The notes: a model not told the origin generated them from the letters alone. A stretch of DNA of 36,410 bases from Vulcanimicrobiota bacterium (GCA_003140855.1 PLLF01000111.1:1-36410); one strand, 5' to 3'; shown: positions 6,835 to 15,714, numbered from the stretch's first letter. Numbers and translations: made by a program.

Positions 6835-8378
6835 CCGATCACGTCTATCGCGATCAAGTCCTCGAAGTAGAACCGACCGGCATCGAATACATCCCGCCCG
6901 AGCAGCGTCACGGCAACCCGCGGCAGCTCTTTGGCTTGTGGTTCTCAGCGAATGCCGAGATCGCGACGTGGATGGTCGGCGTATTTGCGGTCGCCTTGTA
7001 CGGAACGAGCTTGACCGGCGCCGCGCTCGGCCTGGTTGTCGGCAATCTGCTGGGATTCGCGCTGCTCGGAGTCCTCGGAACCTTCGGCCCGCGCTACGGC
7101 GTGCCACAGATGGTCGCTTCACGGCTGGCGTTCGGCCGGTATGGAAACGCGCTGCCGGCGGCGTTGAGCTTTCTGGCGGGTGTGGGCTGGTTCGCGATCA
7201 ACTCCGTCTTCGGAGCGTACGCACTGCAAACGATCACGCACTTGCCCTATGGTTTCGCGCTGTCGATCATGTTACTGCTGCAGATATTGCTGGCGGTCTA
7301 CGGTTACAACATGATTCACTGGTTCGAGCGCGTGAGTTCGGTGTTGCTGGGCGGCGGTTTTGCGCTGCTCGGCATTATTACGTTCGCACGGGCGAACTGG
7401 CATGCGACTTTCAACGCGCATGCACCGTTTGCGGCCGGCGGCGAAATGGGCGGCGTCATCTTGGCGACCGCACTCGGGTTTTCATACGCAACCGGTTGGG
7501 TGCCGTGCGCCTCCGATTATTCGCGCTACCTCCCCGCGAGTGCAGACCCGCGGCGCATCTGGTGGTACTCCTTTCTCGGCACGGTGATCCCGTGCATCGT
7601 TCTTGAAGTTATGGGCGCCGCCACGGTGACCGCAGTGCGCGGCATCAACCTGAGCAACCCTACTCCCACCGACGCGATTCATAATCTATTGCAGTCCGTC
7701 GGCGCGCCGCCGTTTGTGGCGACGATCGTTTTGCTCAGCGTAGTACTTGGAACCCTGACCGCCAACTGCATGAACCTCTACTCGGGCGCGATGGCCGCCT
7801 TGGTCGTCAAATTTCCCACCCAATCGCTGCGCGCTCCAATTGCAACCGGCGTCATTTTTGCCGCTTTGACCGCATTGCTCTTCCGCGTTGCGCACCTGCC
7901 GGCGATGGCCGCGATCGGGTTCGCACTCGCCGTTGGACTGGTGGTTGGAATCGTTGCACATGTGCGTATCGCCCGGTGGCGCGCTGCGATTGTCGTGGGA
8001 ATGCTCGGCGCGCTGATCGCCTCTGGCGGTGCAAATTCCAAAGAGACCGCCAATCTGTATACGGGTTTTCTGCTGCTGCTTTCGTATTGGGCTTCACCCT
8101 GGGCTGCCGTCGTCTTCATCGACTGGCTGCAGCGCCGCGGTCAGATCGTTCCGCCGAAAGAACTCGAATCCGGTCCGCGCTTCCGGACGGGCCTGTATGC
8201 GTGGATAATTGGTCTGGCCGCGTCAATTCCATTTTGGGATCAGGTGTGGTATACGGGTCCGTTTGCCGCGGCCTTTCCGCAATTCGGCGATCTCTCGTAT
8301 TACGTCGGTTTCATTGTCGCAGCCATCGTCATGATCGTGACGACGCCAAAACATGCTGCAAGTCCAGCACGTACGTAA
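6831..8378 (+). CDS. NCS1-family nucleobase/vitamin permease
   Basis: A 515-residue polytopic inner-membrane symporter of the NCS1 (cytosine/purine/vitamin permease) family. About twelve hydrophobic segments are seen. Family-type features include the conserved opening (PPEQRHGNPRQLFGLWFSAN), the segment GPRYGVPQMVASRLAFGRYG and the middle stretch TGWVPCASDYSRYLP. NCS1 proteins import nucleobases, hydantoins, thiamine or pyridine-type vitamins with H+ or Na+. Coupling to pncA by an ATGA overlap suggests a substrate entering NAD salvage, such as nicotinamide or nicotinate, but this is inference. The end overlaps the ABC ATPase gene by 26 bases. Confidence 0.85.
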   Translation: MTDHVYRDQVLEVEPTGIEYIPPEQRHGNPRQLFGLWFSANAEIATWMVGVFAVALYGTSLTGAALGLVVGNLLGFALLGVLGTFGPRYGVPQMVASRLAFGRYGNALPAALSFLAGVGWFAINSVFGAYALQTITHLPYGFALSIMLLLQILLAVYGYNMIHWFERVSSVLLGGGFALLGIITFARANWHATFNAHAPFAAGGEMGGVILATALGFSYATGWVPCASDYSRYLPASADPRRIWWYSFLGTVIPCIVLEVMGAATVTAVRGINLSNPTPTDAIHNLLQSVGAPPFVATIVLLSVVLGTLTANCMNLYSGAMAALVVKFPTQSLRAPIATGVIFAALTALLFRVAHLPAMAAIGFALAVGLVVGIVAHVRIARWRAAIVVGMLGALIASGGANSKETANLYTGFLLLLSYWASPWAAVVFIDWLQRRGQIVPPKELESGPRFRTGLYAWIIGLAASIPFWDQVWYTGPFAAAFPQFGDLSYYVGFIVAAIVMIVTTPKHAASPART

Positions 8379-9252
8379 GGAGTTCGGAAGCGTGCGCGCC
8401 GTGCGCGACGTTTCGTTTTCAATCGAAGCCGGCTCGACGTTCGGCTTGCTCGGACCAAACGGCGCCGGGAAGACCACCACGATGCGCATGATTGTCGGCA
8501 TCTACATGCCAGACGGCGGCTCGATCGCGTGGAAAGGTGCGCCGATCGACGCACGCATACGGCGGCGGTTCGGCTATTTGCCCGAAGAGCGCGGATTGTA
8601 CGGCCGCATGAAAGTGCGCGAACAGATCGCATACTTCGGCCGCCTGCACGGCTTGGTTGAACCCGACGTAACCGCGCGTACGCAGCGCTGGATCGACAAC
8701 CTCGAACTGAATGAGTACGTCGACCGCCCCTGCGGCGAGCTTTCCAAAGGCAATCAACAAAAAGTGCAAATCGCGTGCGCCGCGGTACACAATCCCGAGC
8801 TGCTCGTCCTAGACGAACCGTTCACGGGCCTCGATCCGGTGAATGCCGACATGCTGCTCGCGACGCTGCGCGACCTGCAGCAAAACGGGACGACGCTCGT
8901 TCTTTCCAGCCACCAGATGTGGCAGCTGGAACAACTGTGCGATCGCTTCTGCATCATTACGAACGGAGAGAATCGCGTGTCGGGAACGCTCGCGCAGTTG
9001 CGCGCGGCCTGGACGACCCGCGTCATCCGCATCGAGCCCGGAGGCGAAGCCGTGCGCCGCGTCCTGCAAACGGTTGCCGGAGGGCATCCGCTGCCCAGCG
9101 ACGACGGTGCGCTGCTGTACGAAGTACCGGCGAACACGGAGCTGCCGCTGATCTTGCGCGATCTGGTCGCCGTCGAATCCGTCACGCGCTTCGAGGCGAT
9201 CGAACCGTCTTTGCACGACATCTACGTGCGCACGATCGAAGGCGCGGCATGA
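8353..9252 (+). CDS. ABC transporter ATP-binding protein, NatA/YhaQ-like
   Basis: A 299-residue ABC ATPase. It shows Walker A GPNGAGKTT (residues 34-42), signature LSKGNQQKVQ, Walker B LLVLDEPFTGLDP and the switch His in SSHQM. A C-terminal accessory domain of about 80 residues follows, as in NatA/YhaQ-type exporters. The ATG at 8353 lies inside the end of the permease gene. It would power the ABC-2-type membrane protein encoded next, with which it shares an ATGA overlap. The NatA comparison suggests sodium or drug export, but substrate is not readable from sequence. Confidence 0.88.
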   Translation: MLQVQHVRKEFGSVRAVRDVSFSIEAGSTFGLLGPNGAGKTTTMRMIVGIYMPDGGSIAWKGAPIDARIRRRFGYLPEERGLYGRMKVREQIAYFGRLHGLVEPDVTARTQRWIDNLELNEYVDRPCGELSKGNQQKVQIACAAVHNPELLVLDEPFTGLDPVNADMLLATLRDLQQNGTTLVLSSHQMWQLEQLCDRFCIITNGENRVSGTLAQLRAAWTTRVIRIEPGGEAVRRVLQTVAGGHPLPSDDGALLYEVPANTELPLILRDLVAVESVTRFEAIEPSLHDIYVRTIEGAA

Positions 9253-10475
9253 ACGAGTTCATCACGGTTTACTCTGCCGAGATCATGCGCCGTTTGCGCT
9301 CGCGTATCTTCATCGTGGGCATCCTCATCGGAGCAGTCGGCATAGGCGCGCTCATAAAACTGCCGGTGTACATGGACTCGCTTGTGGGCCAGGCGAACCG
9401 CGTCGCACTCGCGGGCGACGCTGCGCTCATTTCACAAGCGGCACCGCTGCTGCGCAAAGATTATCACGTCGTTCGCACCATACCGGGCAAAACGGCTGTC
9501 CTGGCCTCGGATCTAAGCGACGCAAACAAAATAAGCGCGATTATCGTATTGCGCCGATCCGGGCACAACGTAAACGTCATCGTTTATGCGCGCGACCCTG
9601 GGAACATCAGCGTGAGCTCCCTGCGCCGCGATTTGCTGCCGATCTCGCTGCAAATCGCTACCGGCTTGTCGCGTACGGATCTCGGAAGAGCTATGAAGGT
9701 GCCCGTCACGGTTCGCGCGATCAATTCGAAGTTCGGCACCGCGGCGCAAGCCAACGATGCGCGCATCATCGCTTATATTATGCTCTTTTCCCTTTACATA
9801 CTGATCATGATCAACAGCCAGCTCATCATGAGTTCGGTCGCTGAAGAGAAGACCAGCCGTATCGCAGAAATGCTGGTCGCGTCCGTAAATCCCAGCGCTT
9901 TGCTCAGCGGCAAGATCGCCGCGTCCGCCACGTTGGCGGTGATCCAGATGATCATTTGGATAGCGATCGGTTTTCTGCTGGGCGCGCATCCGGGAGCTCC
10001 AGCCGCGCTCGAAGCCGCCGACAGCTCGCGCGCGACGACGTTTTCACTCTCGAGCGTGTCGAGCGCCGACCTCGCCGGTTTTGCGGCGTTCTTTTTACTC
10101 GGCTATTTACAGGTATCGACGATGTTCGCAGCCGTCGGTTCGTTGGTCAACCGCACCGAAGATCTCGGCGCGCTCGCCGGTCCGCTCGTCATCCCGATCG
10201 TCGCCGCATTCCTCATCGCCATGACTGCGCTGGCAGCTCCCGATACGCCCGTCGTCATCATTACGAGCTTCGTACCACTGATCGCGCCGTTCGTGATGTT
10301 CGCGCGCATCGTCGTCAGCGACGTTCCCGCCTGGCAAGTAATGCTTTCGCTGGCGATCAACATCGCAGCGACATGGGGCATCGCGGTGCTGGCCGGAAAA
10401 ATTTATCGCGTCGGCATGCTGCTGTACGGACGCCCGCCGAAGCTCGCGCAGATTTGGTCCGTCATCCGGAGCTAG
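9249..10475 (+). CDS. ABC-2-type permease, NatB/YhaP-like
   Basis: A 408-residue membrane subunit. One N-terminal helix (about residues 20-38) is followed by a large extracytoplasmic domain (to about residue 175) and a C-terminal block of five to six helices. The segment MSSVAEEKTSRIAEMLVASV is the characteristic cytoplasmic loop of NatB/YhaP proteins. It pairs with the upstream ATPase (ATGA overlap). The TAG stop lies on a CTAG that also forms the stop of the convergent gene on the other strand. Confidence 0.85.
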   Translation: MNEFITVYSAEIMRRLRSRIFIVGILIGAVGIGALIKLPVYMDSLVGQANRVALAGDAALISQAAPLLRKDYHVVRTIPGKTAVLASDLSDANKISAIIVLRRSGHNVNVIVYARDPGNISVSSLRRDLLPISLQIATGLSRTDLGRAMKVPVTVRAINSKFGTAAQANDARIIAYIMLFSLYILIMINSQLIMSSVAEEKTSRIAEMLVASVNPSALLSGKIAASATLAVIQMIIWIAIGFLLGAHPGAPAALEAADSSRATTFSLSSVSSADLAGFAAFFLLGYLQVSTMFAAVGSLVNRTEDLGALAGPLVIPIVAAFLIAMTALAAPDTPVVIITSFVPLIAPFVMFARIVVSDVPAWQVMLSLAINIAATWGIAVLAGKIYRVGMLLYGRPPKLAQIWSVIRS

Positions 10476-11842
10476 CGCGGAGATACGACGAGTTTTTCGA
10501 CGAGGCTCTGTTCGGAAACGCCCGACGAAACGTTGGCAACCACATAGTACGTCGTTTCAGTTTTTACGCTCGGCGCGCTTAGCGTAACGGCGTCTTGGCC
10601 GGCCGGAACATCGCCCTGTTCGACGGTATTGCCGGTTGCATCGGTCAACGACACGCGCGAGTCACCGTGGTTGCCTTTGAGCGTCACGGTCACGTCGTCG
10701 CCGGGTGCAACACGATCCGCCGAAAGCACGAGTGCGAGCGGCCCATTCGCGGACGCCGCTGCCGTGTTGCTTGCGACGGTGTCGCCGGGCTGCACTAAAA
10801 CGCCCAGCGTCGAAACGGCATCGGCGGTCCCGTTGCGCGCGTGCAGAACGACGCGCATCTTTTGACCCGCGGCGGCTTGCGGTACTTTTAGCGTACTCGT
10901 GCCGTCGGCAAAAAGTGCAGCGCTCGCCCACAAGCGCCCGGTTTCGTCGATCAGCCAAACTTGTCCGGAGCTTGCGTTCGTGGAGTAATGCACTTGCAGC
11001 GGCGACCCAGCGCGCACGAGGGGCGAAACGATCGTGAACGATTCGATGCGCGGCGGAACCGGCGTCTTCGCGGTCTTCACAGGCAGCGCTTCGTCGATGA
11101 CCACGCGGCGCGACGTTTGCACCGTGCCCAGCGGTCCGGCAAGATTTGCGGCGAGCACGAGCTGCGACCCCGAATTACGCGGCAATGCAAAGTGCAGCGT
11201 GCCTTGGCGCTGCGTCAGCAAACCTGCCGCCAGCTGGCGCCCGTCTTTGGTCTGCAGCGTGTATTGCATCGAACCCCAGCCCGCAAATGCGTACGGAACG
11301 TCGAGCGGAGCGCCTGCAAACGCGCGCGCGGGCGCGGCGAGCAGATCGATGCGCGGCGTGGCGACCGCTGCGCCGAACGCGCCGCCGACTACCGCGGCCA
11401 GCGTGGCCGCCGTAACTTTCAGCCAGCGTTTGCGTTTGCTCGCCCGCGGTGGGGCGGGCGCTTCGAGCGTGAACGCTATGTCCGCGCCCGAGACTTTGAC
11501 GATCGCGCGATCGAACGGGCCGACTTCAGCGAGCCGCACCGGCAGCAGCGTTTCTGCAATCGCGAAGGGCGCAATGTGCACATCGAGCGGATAGGCTAAC
11601 ACGGGCATCTCACGATTTCGCGAGCATGTCATGCGCGCGCGTAACGGCGTAGCGCTTTGATTCGCGATCCGGAGAGCGTAGATTGCTGTGCCGGCGCGGC
11701 GGTCAACACCAGTCAGCGCGAGTCCACCTTCGACGTCGCCTTGGGCGAGCGCAACGCGCGCACGCGTGCCGAACGGCATCGCTTGCGCGCGGCGCCCGGA
11801 GAAACTGACCGGCACGAGCGTGCCGCGCGAATCAGCAGCCAT
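10472..11842 (-). CDS. unrecognised single-pass membrane protein with Ig-like repeats, Tad-locus
   Basis: A 456-residue protein in three parts. Residues 1-130 form a beta-rich domain without a signal peptide. Residues 137-162 are a basic patch (SKRKRWLK) and a single hydrophobic helix, suggesting an N-in, C-out topology. Residues 170-456 are beta-rich and contain about three Ig-like or CARDB-like units, with patterns such as VQPGDTV, VAPGDDVTVTLKG and TTYYVVANV. I recognise no named family. The ATG at 11842 overlaps the preceding minor pilin by 11 bases, making this the last gene of the minus Tad operon. A role anchoring or scaffolding the pilus machine across the periplasm is an inference from position and topology. 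Confidence 0.6.
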   Translation of the reverse strand: MAADSRGTLVPVSFSGRRAQAMPFGTRARVALAQGDVEGGLALTGVDRRAGTAIYALRIANQSATPLRARMTCSRNREMPVLAYPLDVHIAPFAIAETLLPVRLAEVGPFDRAIVKVSGADIAFTLEAPAPPRASKRKRWLKVTAATLAAVVGGAFGAAVATPRIDLLAAPARAFAGAPLDVPYAFAGWGSMQYTLQTKDGRQLAAGLLTQRQGTLHFALPRNSGSQLVLAANLAGPLGTVQTSRRVVIDEALPVKTAKTPVPPRIESFTIVSPLVRAGSPLQVHYSTNASSGQVWLIDETGRLWASAALFADGTSTLKVPQAAAGQKMRVVLHARNGTADAVSTLGVLVQPGDTVASNTAAASANGPLALVLSADRVAPGDDVTVTLKGNHGDSRVSLTDATGNTVEQGDVPAGQDAVTLSAPSVKTETTYYVVANVSSGVSEQSLVEKLVVSPR

Positions 11843-12458
11843 TTTTGTTTCCCAGGTTCGGCGGCGGCGTTCCGGTCGTGCCACCCGCGGTGATCGCGCC
11901 CCAAACGCGATTGTAGACTTCATTGCTGCAATACATGATCAGCCCGGGATATGCCGCGTGTGTAAACGAGGCCGAACTGTGGACCGTCTGCGGGCCCGCA
12001 CCCAGCAGCGGTTGTAGGTAGCTCGGCACGTTCACATACGCTCCAACTGTAACGAGCGTGGTCGCAATATAATGCGCGGCAAGAAATTGCGCACCGCCCA
12101 GCCCGATCGCGACGGTGTGACAATCACTCTCCGGGGTCGGGAAGCCATCCGGCTGCCAAAACGGCGCGCTCGTCGGCCCCGGAAATGGCAAAGAGTTTGA
12201 AAAAACCTCCGGCGGCGCGGTAGCGCACGGCGCCGGTAGACCCGCGAGGTTGATATTTTGATAGATGTTGCCGGCGCTATATGCGCCCGCGCCGGTGTCA
12301 AATCCGGTTAAGAGACCGTAGCGTAACGCCAGTTCGGCGCGCTCGCTCACCACGGCGTACTTGGCCAAGTAGATCATGCAAAACAGCGCCAGCAGCACGA
12401 CCGGCAGCATGATGACCATTTCGATCATCGTCTGGCCGCGCGATCGCCTTAAGAGCAT
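11832..12458 (-). CDS. tadE: TadE-like minor pilin (pseudopilin)
   Basis: A 208-residue protein with the class III prepilin-like start RRSRGQTMIEMVIMLP. Cleavage after the Gly would leave Gln1 and Glu5, the residue needed for assembly, followed by one hydrophobic helix. The rest is a Pro/Gly-rich exported domain with several Cys. The ATG at 12458 overlaps the upstream gene by ten bases; the longer upstream frame is not protein-like. It would be processed by the prepilin peptidases encoded across the locus and incorporated into, or prime, the Flp pilus. Confidence 0.75.
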   Translation of the reverse strand: MLLRRSRGQTMIEMVIMLPVVLLALFCMIYLAKYAVVSERAELALRYGLLTGFDTGAGAYSAGNIYQNINLAGLPAPCATAPPEVFSNSLPFPGPTSAPFWQPDGFPTPESDCHTVAIGLGGAQFLAAHYIATTLVTVGAYVNVPSYLQPLLGAGPQTVHSSASFTHAAYPGLIMYCSNEVYNRVWGAITAGGTTGTPPPNLGNKNGC

Positions 12459-13336
12459 GTGTACGATCCCGCGGTCAAGTTGCCCATATACGGACGAATC
12501 GTAGCAGGTCCATACCACCGCAGATTGACCGTCAATCCGCTGAAGTCTACCCAATAGGCCGGTGCGCTGTAGCCCGAAGCCCACTGTGTCTCCGTGGCTT
12601 GATAGACCGCACCGGTACTGGGGTTGATAGCGGTTCCCGGATCGAAGGCCTCGGTTTGCACCGGCACGATGGCGGCTGCGCCGCGGCCGATGACTTTGTA
12701 CGAAGCGTTGTTCGCAAGCTTGAAGAGCAGCGGCGCAACATACGGAACGTTCTTGCAAGCGACGTAATCGGCTTCGGTCGGCAGCGCTTTTCCGTTGCCC
12801 TGTCCGTTGCCGTTGCTCACGTCGAGCGCGGTGTAACTGAAAGAGCACATGTAGTCGCCGGCGGAGCAGTTGCTGCCGATGTGCGCTTGCGCTTTCTTAA
12901 CGTCCGACTGCTGGCCGCCTTCGGTGAAGTTGTTGCCTTGCCGCAACAGCCGAATGTCGGCGTTGTAGCCGCTCAAAGCGGCATTGTACTCCGCTACCAG
13001 TGACGCATAATCCTGATCGCACTGTGCGCCCGTGCAACCGCCGACGACATTGGTCGCACTATTAATCGTGTTAAGAATCGCTTGATTTATGACGCGCATC
13101 CGGTATTCGTCCAAGGACGCGGAGTAGAGAATGGTGTTTTCTTCGTTCCACAGATTGGCTTGCACGGTCAATGACGTCGAGGCGGCGGAGTCCGCGGCGT
13201 TTTGCGCGCGGATCTGCCAGATAATCGAAGCGCCGTAATTCGCGACGAAAAATAAGAGCGTCAAAACGATCAGGATGCCGATCACCCAGAAAGGCATCGT
13301 TTGGCCGCGCTGGCGCTCCAGATTCCCTAACTGCAC
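12449..13336 (-). CDS. tadG: TadG-like (Tad-domain) minor pilin protein
   Basis: A protein of about 295 residues. The N-terminus contains LERQRGQTMPFWVIGILIVL, a Tad/TadG-type helix, followed by AQNAADSAASTSLTVQ, the alanine-rich segment common in Tad-domain proteins. It has a prepilin-like Gly before the helix but Phe instead of Glu at position +5, as expected if it is not polymerised like a pilin. No von Willebrand A domain is visible, so it is shorter than classical TadG. The GTG at 13336 (ten-base overlap with the upstream stop) is my choice of start because it keeps the RGQT motif; starting at Met of TMPF would lose it. Confidence 0.65.
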   Translation of the reverse strand: MQLGNLERQRGQTMPFWVIGILIVLTLLFFVANYGASIIWQIRAQNAADSAASTSLTVQANLWNEENTILYSASLDEYRMRVINQAILNTINSATNVVGGCTGAQCDQDYASLVAEYNAALSGYNADIRLLRQGNNFTEGGQQSDVKKAQAHIGSNCSAGDYMCSFSYTALDVSNGNGQGNGKALPTEADYVACKNVPYVAPLLFKLANNASYKVIGRGAAAIVPVQTEAFDPGTAINPSTGAVYQATETQWASGYSAPAYWVDFSGLTVNLRWYGPATIRPYMGNLTAGSYTCS

Positions 13337-13983
13337 GGCGTGCCCGTATCCCAAGAGTAAATCGTGTACTCGGCGCCCGACGCTGGATTGAGCGGATTCC
13401 ATTTTGCGCCGGGCGTCGGCCTGGCATTCGGAAAGCTGATCGAACCCAGATAGCCCGCGTGACAGTTCCATTCCGAAAACTGTCCGTTGACGCCGTTACC
13501 GCCGGTCGCGAGCGTATGGGCGATATAGATCGACCGCGTGCTCGGAAACGTGCAGCTCATTTGAGATGGGCACCAATTTAAGAGCTGCGCGGTTACCCCA
13601 AAGGTGTAGGTTTGCGCGCTCGCATCCACGGCCGCGGGTGCGACTTCGAGATCGCTGCCCGTAATTGGAAAGCTCGACGGAAATCCCGGCAGCGAAAAAC
13701 CGCCGGCAGACGTCGTAACCGTGGCTTGCTCTAAGTTCTGGCCCGCGTTCGAAGCGCTCAAATTGCCGGCTTTTATTCCTGGAAAAATGCCTTGCACGGT
13801 GGCCAGCGGACTCGACGTCGGTTCGGCCGCGAGCATGTGCGCGGCCACGAACGCGCCGCCGTCGGCGCTCAACTGGGTGACGCTGAGGATAGCGATCTGC
13901 GTGGCGCCCAAAATCAGCATGAGCGCCAGGCCGATCATCAGCGCCGTTTCCGGAAGGGCCACTCCGCGCTGAAATCGTTTCAC
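13327..13983 (-). CDS. TadE/TadF-like minor pilin
   Basis: A 218-residue protein beginning MKRFQRGVALPETALMIGLA. Cleavage after Gly7 would expose a mature N-terminus with Glu at +5 and a hydrophobic helix, the type IV pilin-like signature of TadE/TadF. The exported part is rich in Ser, Ala and Gly with four to five Cys near the C-terminus (NWCPSQMSC, then EWNCHAGY and the terminal CS), probably disulphide-bonded outside. It overlaps the Flp pilin gene upstream by four bases (ATGA) and the TadG-like gene downstream by ten. Confidence 0.72.
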   Translation of the reverse strand: MKRFQRGVALPETALMIGLALMLILGATQIAILSVTQLSADGGAFVAAHMLAAEPTSSPLATVQGIFPGIKAGNLSASNAGQNLEQATVTTSAGGFSLPGFPSSFPITGSDLEVAPAAVDASAQTYTFGVTAQLLNWCPSQMSCTFPSTRSIYIAHTLATGGNGVNGQFSEWNCHAGYLGSISFPNARPTPGAKWNPLNPASGAEYTIYSWDTGTPCS

Positions 13984-14165
13984 GGCGGATTCGTACCGAG
14001 CTTCTGCAGGTTGTTCGTGGTTGTCGTCAGCTGCGTCGCCGCCGAGGTTGCGATCGCCGCGCCGAGCATCAACAACGGCAGCGCGACGGCAGCCGCAATC
14101 ATGGCATATTCCACCAGCGAGGCGCCGCTATCGTCGCGCAGCAGCGCGATGAAATCCCGCACCAC
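13980..14165 (-). CDS. flp: Flp-family pilin (divergent copy)
   Basis: A 61-residue Flp prepilin. The leader MVRDFIALLRDDSG is followed by a mature end ASLVEYAMIAAAVALPLL, with the Glu5-Tyr6 pair typical of Flp. It is two bases downstream of the secretin gene and coupled to the TadE/F-like gene. It differs clearly from the two plus-strand pilins: the helix is more Ala/Leu-rich and the tail is Thr-rich (ATQLTTTTNNLQ). It may be a minor or condition-specific subunit. Confidence 0.85.
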   Translation of the reverse strand: MVRDFIALLRDDSGASLVEYAMIAAAVALPLLMLGAAIATSAATQLTTTTNNLQKLGTNPP

Positions 14166-14167
14166 TC

Positions 14168-15586
14168 CTACCGCGTGATGATGACTGGCGTCATCACGAA
14201 GACGACGTCGCTCTGATTATTTTGGTAATTCGTCGACCGGAAAAGCTTCCCGAGAATAGGCAAATCGCCGAGCAGCGGAATCTTCAGAATCGTACGCGTC
14301 TCAACGCGCCGCACCAGCCCGCCCATGATGATCGATTCGCCCGGCTGCGTGATCACGTTGGTCGACAACTTGCTTTCCTTGAGCGCGGGAATTATGAAGC
14401 CGTTTTGGTTTACACCGTCGGCAAAGTCGAGATCCGAGATGTCCGGCGCGATCTGCGCCTGCACGGCGCCGTTGCCCAACAGGATGGGCGTCACGTTCAG
14501 CTGCACGCCGAAATTTTCGTACTGGATGCTGACCACTCCCAACCCCGTCGAGATCGGAATCGGAATCTGGCCGCCGACCAGAAACGACGCCGGCATGCCG
14601 GGCATGGTGACGAGATCGGGCGAGGAAAGAATTCGGATGTGACCTTCTTGAAGCATTAAGTTCAGGGTTGGGGCGAGCGTGATCGTGCGAAAGAATGCGC
14701 CGACTTTCAGCCCTGCGCCGAACGGTTCGGGACCCTCGACCACCGGGAAACTGGGCGTGGAGCTGACCGTATACGTATTGTTCGACCCATTGAAGTTGGC
14801 GGACTGCAGCGACACGCCGAGATTTTTGGCGGCCGTATTGTCGACTTCCAAAACGTATACCTTGATGTCGATTTGGCTGTTCGTGTCGGTGCTGATGCGA
14901 TCGATCAGTTTTCCGTCGCTTGCAAGGTAAGGGCCGGCTAACCCGCGCGCGCGTTCGAGAATCGCCGCAACGGTAACGGCGTCGTGCGCGTGACCGCTGA
15001 CGATCACGTTGCCCTTGCCGTCGGGATCCACGCGAATCTGGCCGGCGCCCGGCAGCAGCGCGAGATCGTGTTGCAGGTCGCCCAGCGGATGCGCCACCGT
15101 AACGGCGTTGACGATCGAATATTTTTCTGATTGCGCGTATTTATCAAAGCGGCTCAAAATATCGCTGAGCATCTGAAAGTGCGCGCCGTCGGCGACGGTG
15201 CCGCGCACGACCACCGAGCGGTTGAAGCTCACCACTTGAATGCGCGGCTCGTCGATCGACGTGCGCAGCATCTGCGCGATCTGATCGACCTCTTGTTCAG
15301 TTACCGTCACCTCATAGGTGACGCGCCCGCCGCCTTCCCAGATGAAGACCGTCGTGTGGCCCGGCGCCTTGCCGTTGATCACGAGCTGCGAACTGCCTAT
15401 CGGCACGACGCCAGCGATGCGTCCGTCGCCGACCGCCACCCGCGTCAACCCCGGCGTCTGCAGCAGGACCGAATGCCCCGACTGGACCGAGAGCAGCTGG
15501 ACGGTCTCGGACTGCGCGGCCGCGGGCCCCGCCGTGAGGACCGCGAGTGCTAGCGCGCCGGCTATTCCTAAGAACATCGATCGCAT
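14168..15586 (-). CDS. cpaC: Tad/Flp pilus secretin, CpaC/RcpA family
   Basis: A 472-residue outer-membrane secretin through which the Flp pilus exits. The signal peptide is MRSMFLGIAGALALAVLTAG with a likely cleavage at AAAQS. Next comes the pilus-formation N-terminal domain (about residues 28-95, VAVGDGRIAGVV to TYEVTVTE), a BON-like middle and the secretin domain from about residue 235. The C-terminus carries the secretin signature IPLLGDLPILGKLFRS. No lipobox is seen. The ATG at 15586 is preceded by GGAGGT (15596-15601) nine bases away. It is the first gene of the minus Tad operon. Confidence 0.93.
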   Translation of the reverse strand: MRSMFLGIAGALALAVLTAGPAAAQSETVQLLSVQSGHSVLLQTPGLTRVAVGDGRIAGVVPIGSSQLVINGKAPGHTTVFIWEGGGRVTYEVTVTEQEVDQIAQMLRTSIDEPRIQVVSFNRSVVVRGTVADGAHFQMLSDILSRFDKYAQSEKYSIVNAVTVAHPLGDLQHDLALLPGAGQIRVDPDGKGNVIVSGHAHDAVTVAAILERARGLAGPYLASDGKLIDRISTDTNSQIDIKVYVLEVDNTAAKNLGVSLQSANFNGSNNTYTVSSTPSFPVVEGPEPFGAGLKVGAFFRTITLAPTLNLMLQEGHIRILSSPDLVTMPGMPASFLVGGQIPIPISTGLGVVSIQYENFGVQLNVTPILLGNGAVQAQIAPDISDLDFADGVNQNGFIIPALKESKLSTNVITQPGESIIMGGLVRRVETRTILKIPLLGDLPILGKLFRSTNYQNNQSDVVFVMTPVIITR

Positions 15587-15614
15587 GGCCGTCTGACCTC
15601 CGATAGATAAAAGA

Positions 15615-15635
15615 CGAGCCGGATCTTCCGGTTCG
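15615..15635 (-). other. leader hairpin of the cpaC operon
   Basis: Arms 15615-15623 and 15627-15635 form a 9-bp stem (one G-T pair on the plus strand) with a three-base loop. On the minus-strand transcript it is followed by a short U-rich stretch (CTTTTATC) and then the ribosome binding site. It could act as a weak attenuator or stability element; the U tract is too short for a confident terminator. Confidence 0.35.
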
Positions 15636-15637
15636 TA

Positions 15638-15680
15638 ACGTCAACGATTATCCCACGCAGAGATACGTTAACACGTCAAC
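15638..15680. promoter_or_regulatory. direct repeats ACGTCAAC and putative -10 in the divergent tad control region
   Basis: ACGTCAAC occurs at 15638-15645 and again at 15673-15680, 35 bases apart start to start, with similar following bases (GATT and AATC). Between them the minus strand reads GATAAT (15647-15652), a 5-of-6 match to the -10 consensus and the best cpaC promoter candidate. Read on the minus strand the second repeat contains TTGACG, but 21 bases from that -10, which is too far for an ordinary -35. Repeats flanking a promoter suggest a regulator site. Confidence 0.35.
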
Positions 15681-15686
15681 AATCAA

Positions 15687-15714
15687 TAGACAGGCAGTAA
15701 AGAGTGGGTACAAA
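15687..15714 (+). promoter_or_regulatory. candidate promoter of the plus-strand tad operon
   Basis: TAGACA (15687-15692, 5 of 6 to TTGACA) and TACAAA (15709-15714, 4 of 6 to TATAAT) are 16 bases apart. Transcription would begin near 15721, inside the leader hairpin. This is the best match I can find by eye. Confidence 0.3.

Noticed and set aside
12459-12848. Extension of the TadE-like frame upstream of 12458
   Set aside because: It reads through the coding end of the TadG-like gene and is not protein-like; the pilin-type N-terminus starts at 12458.
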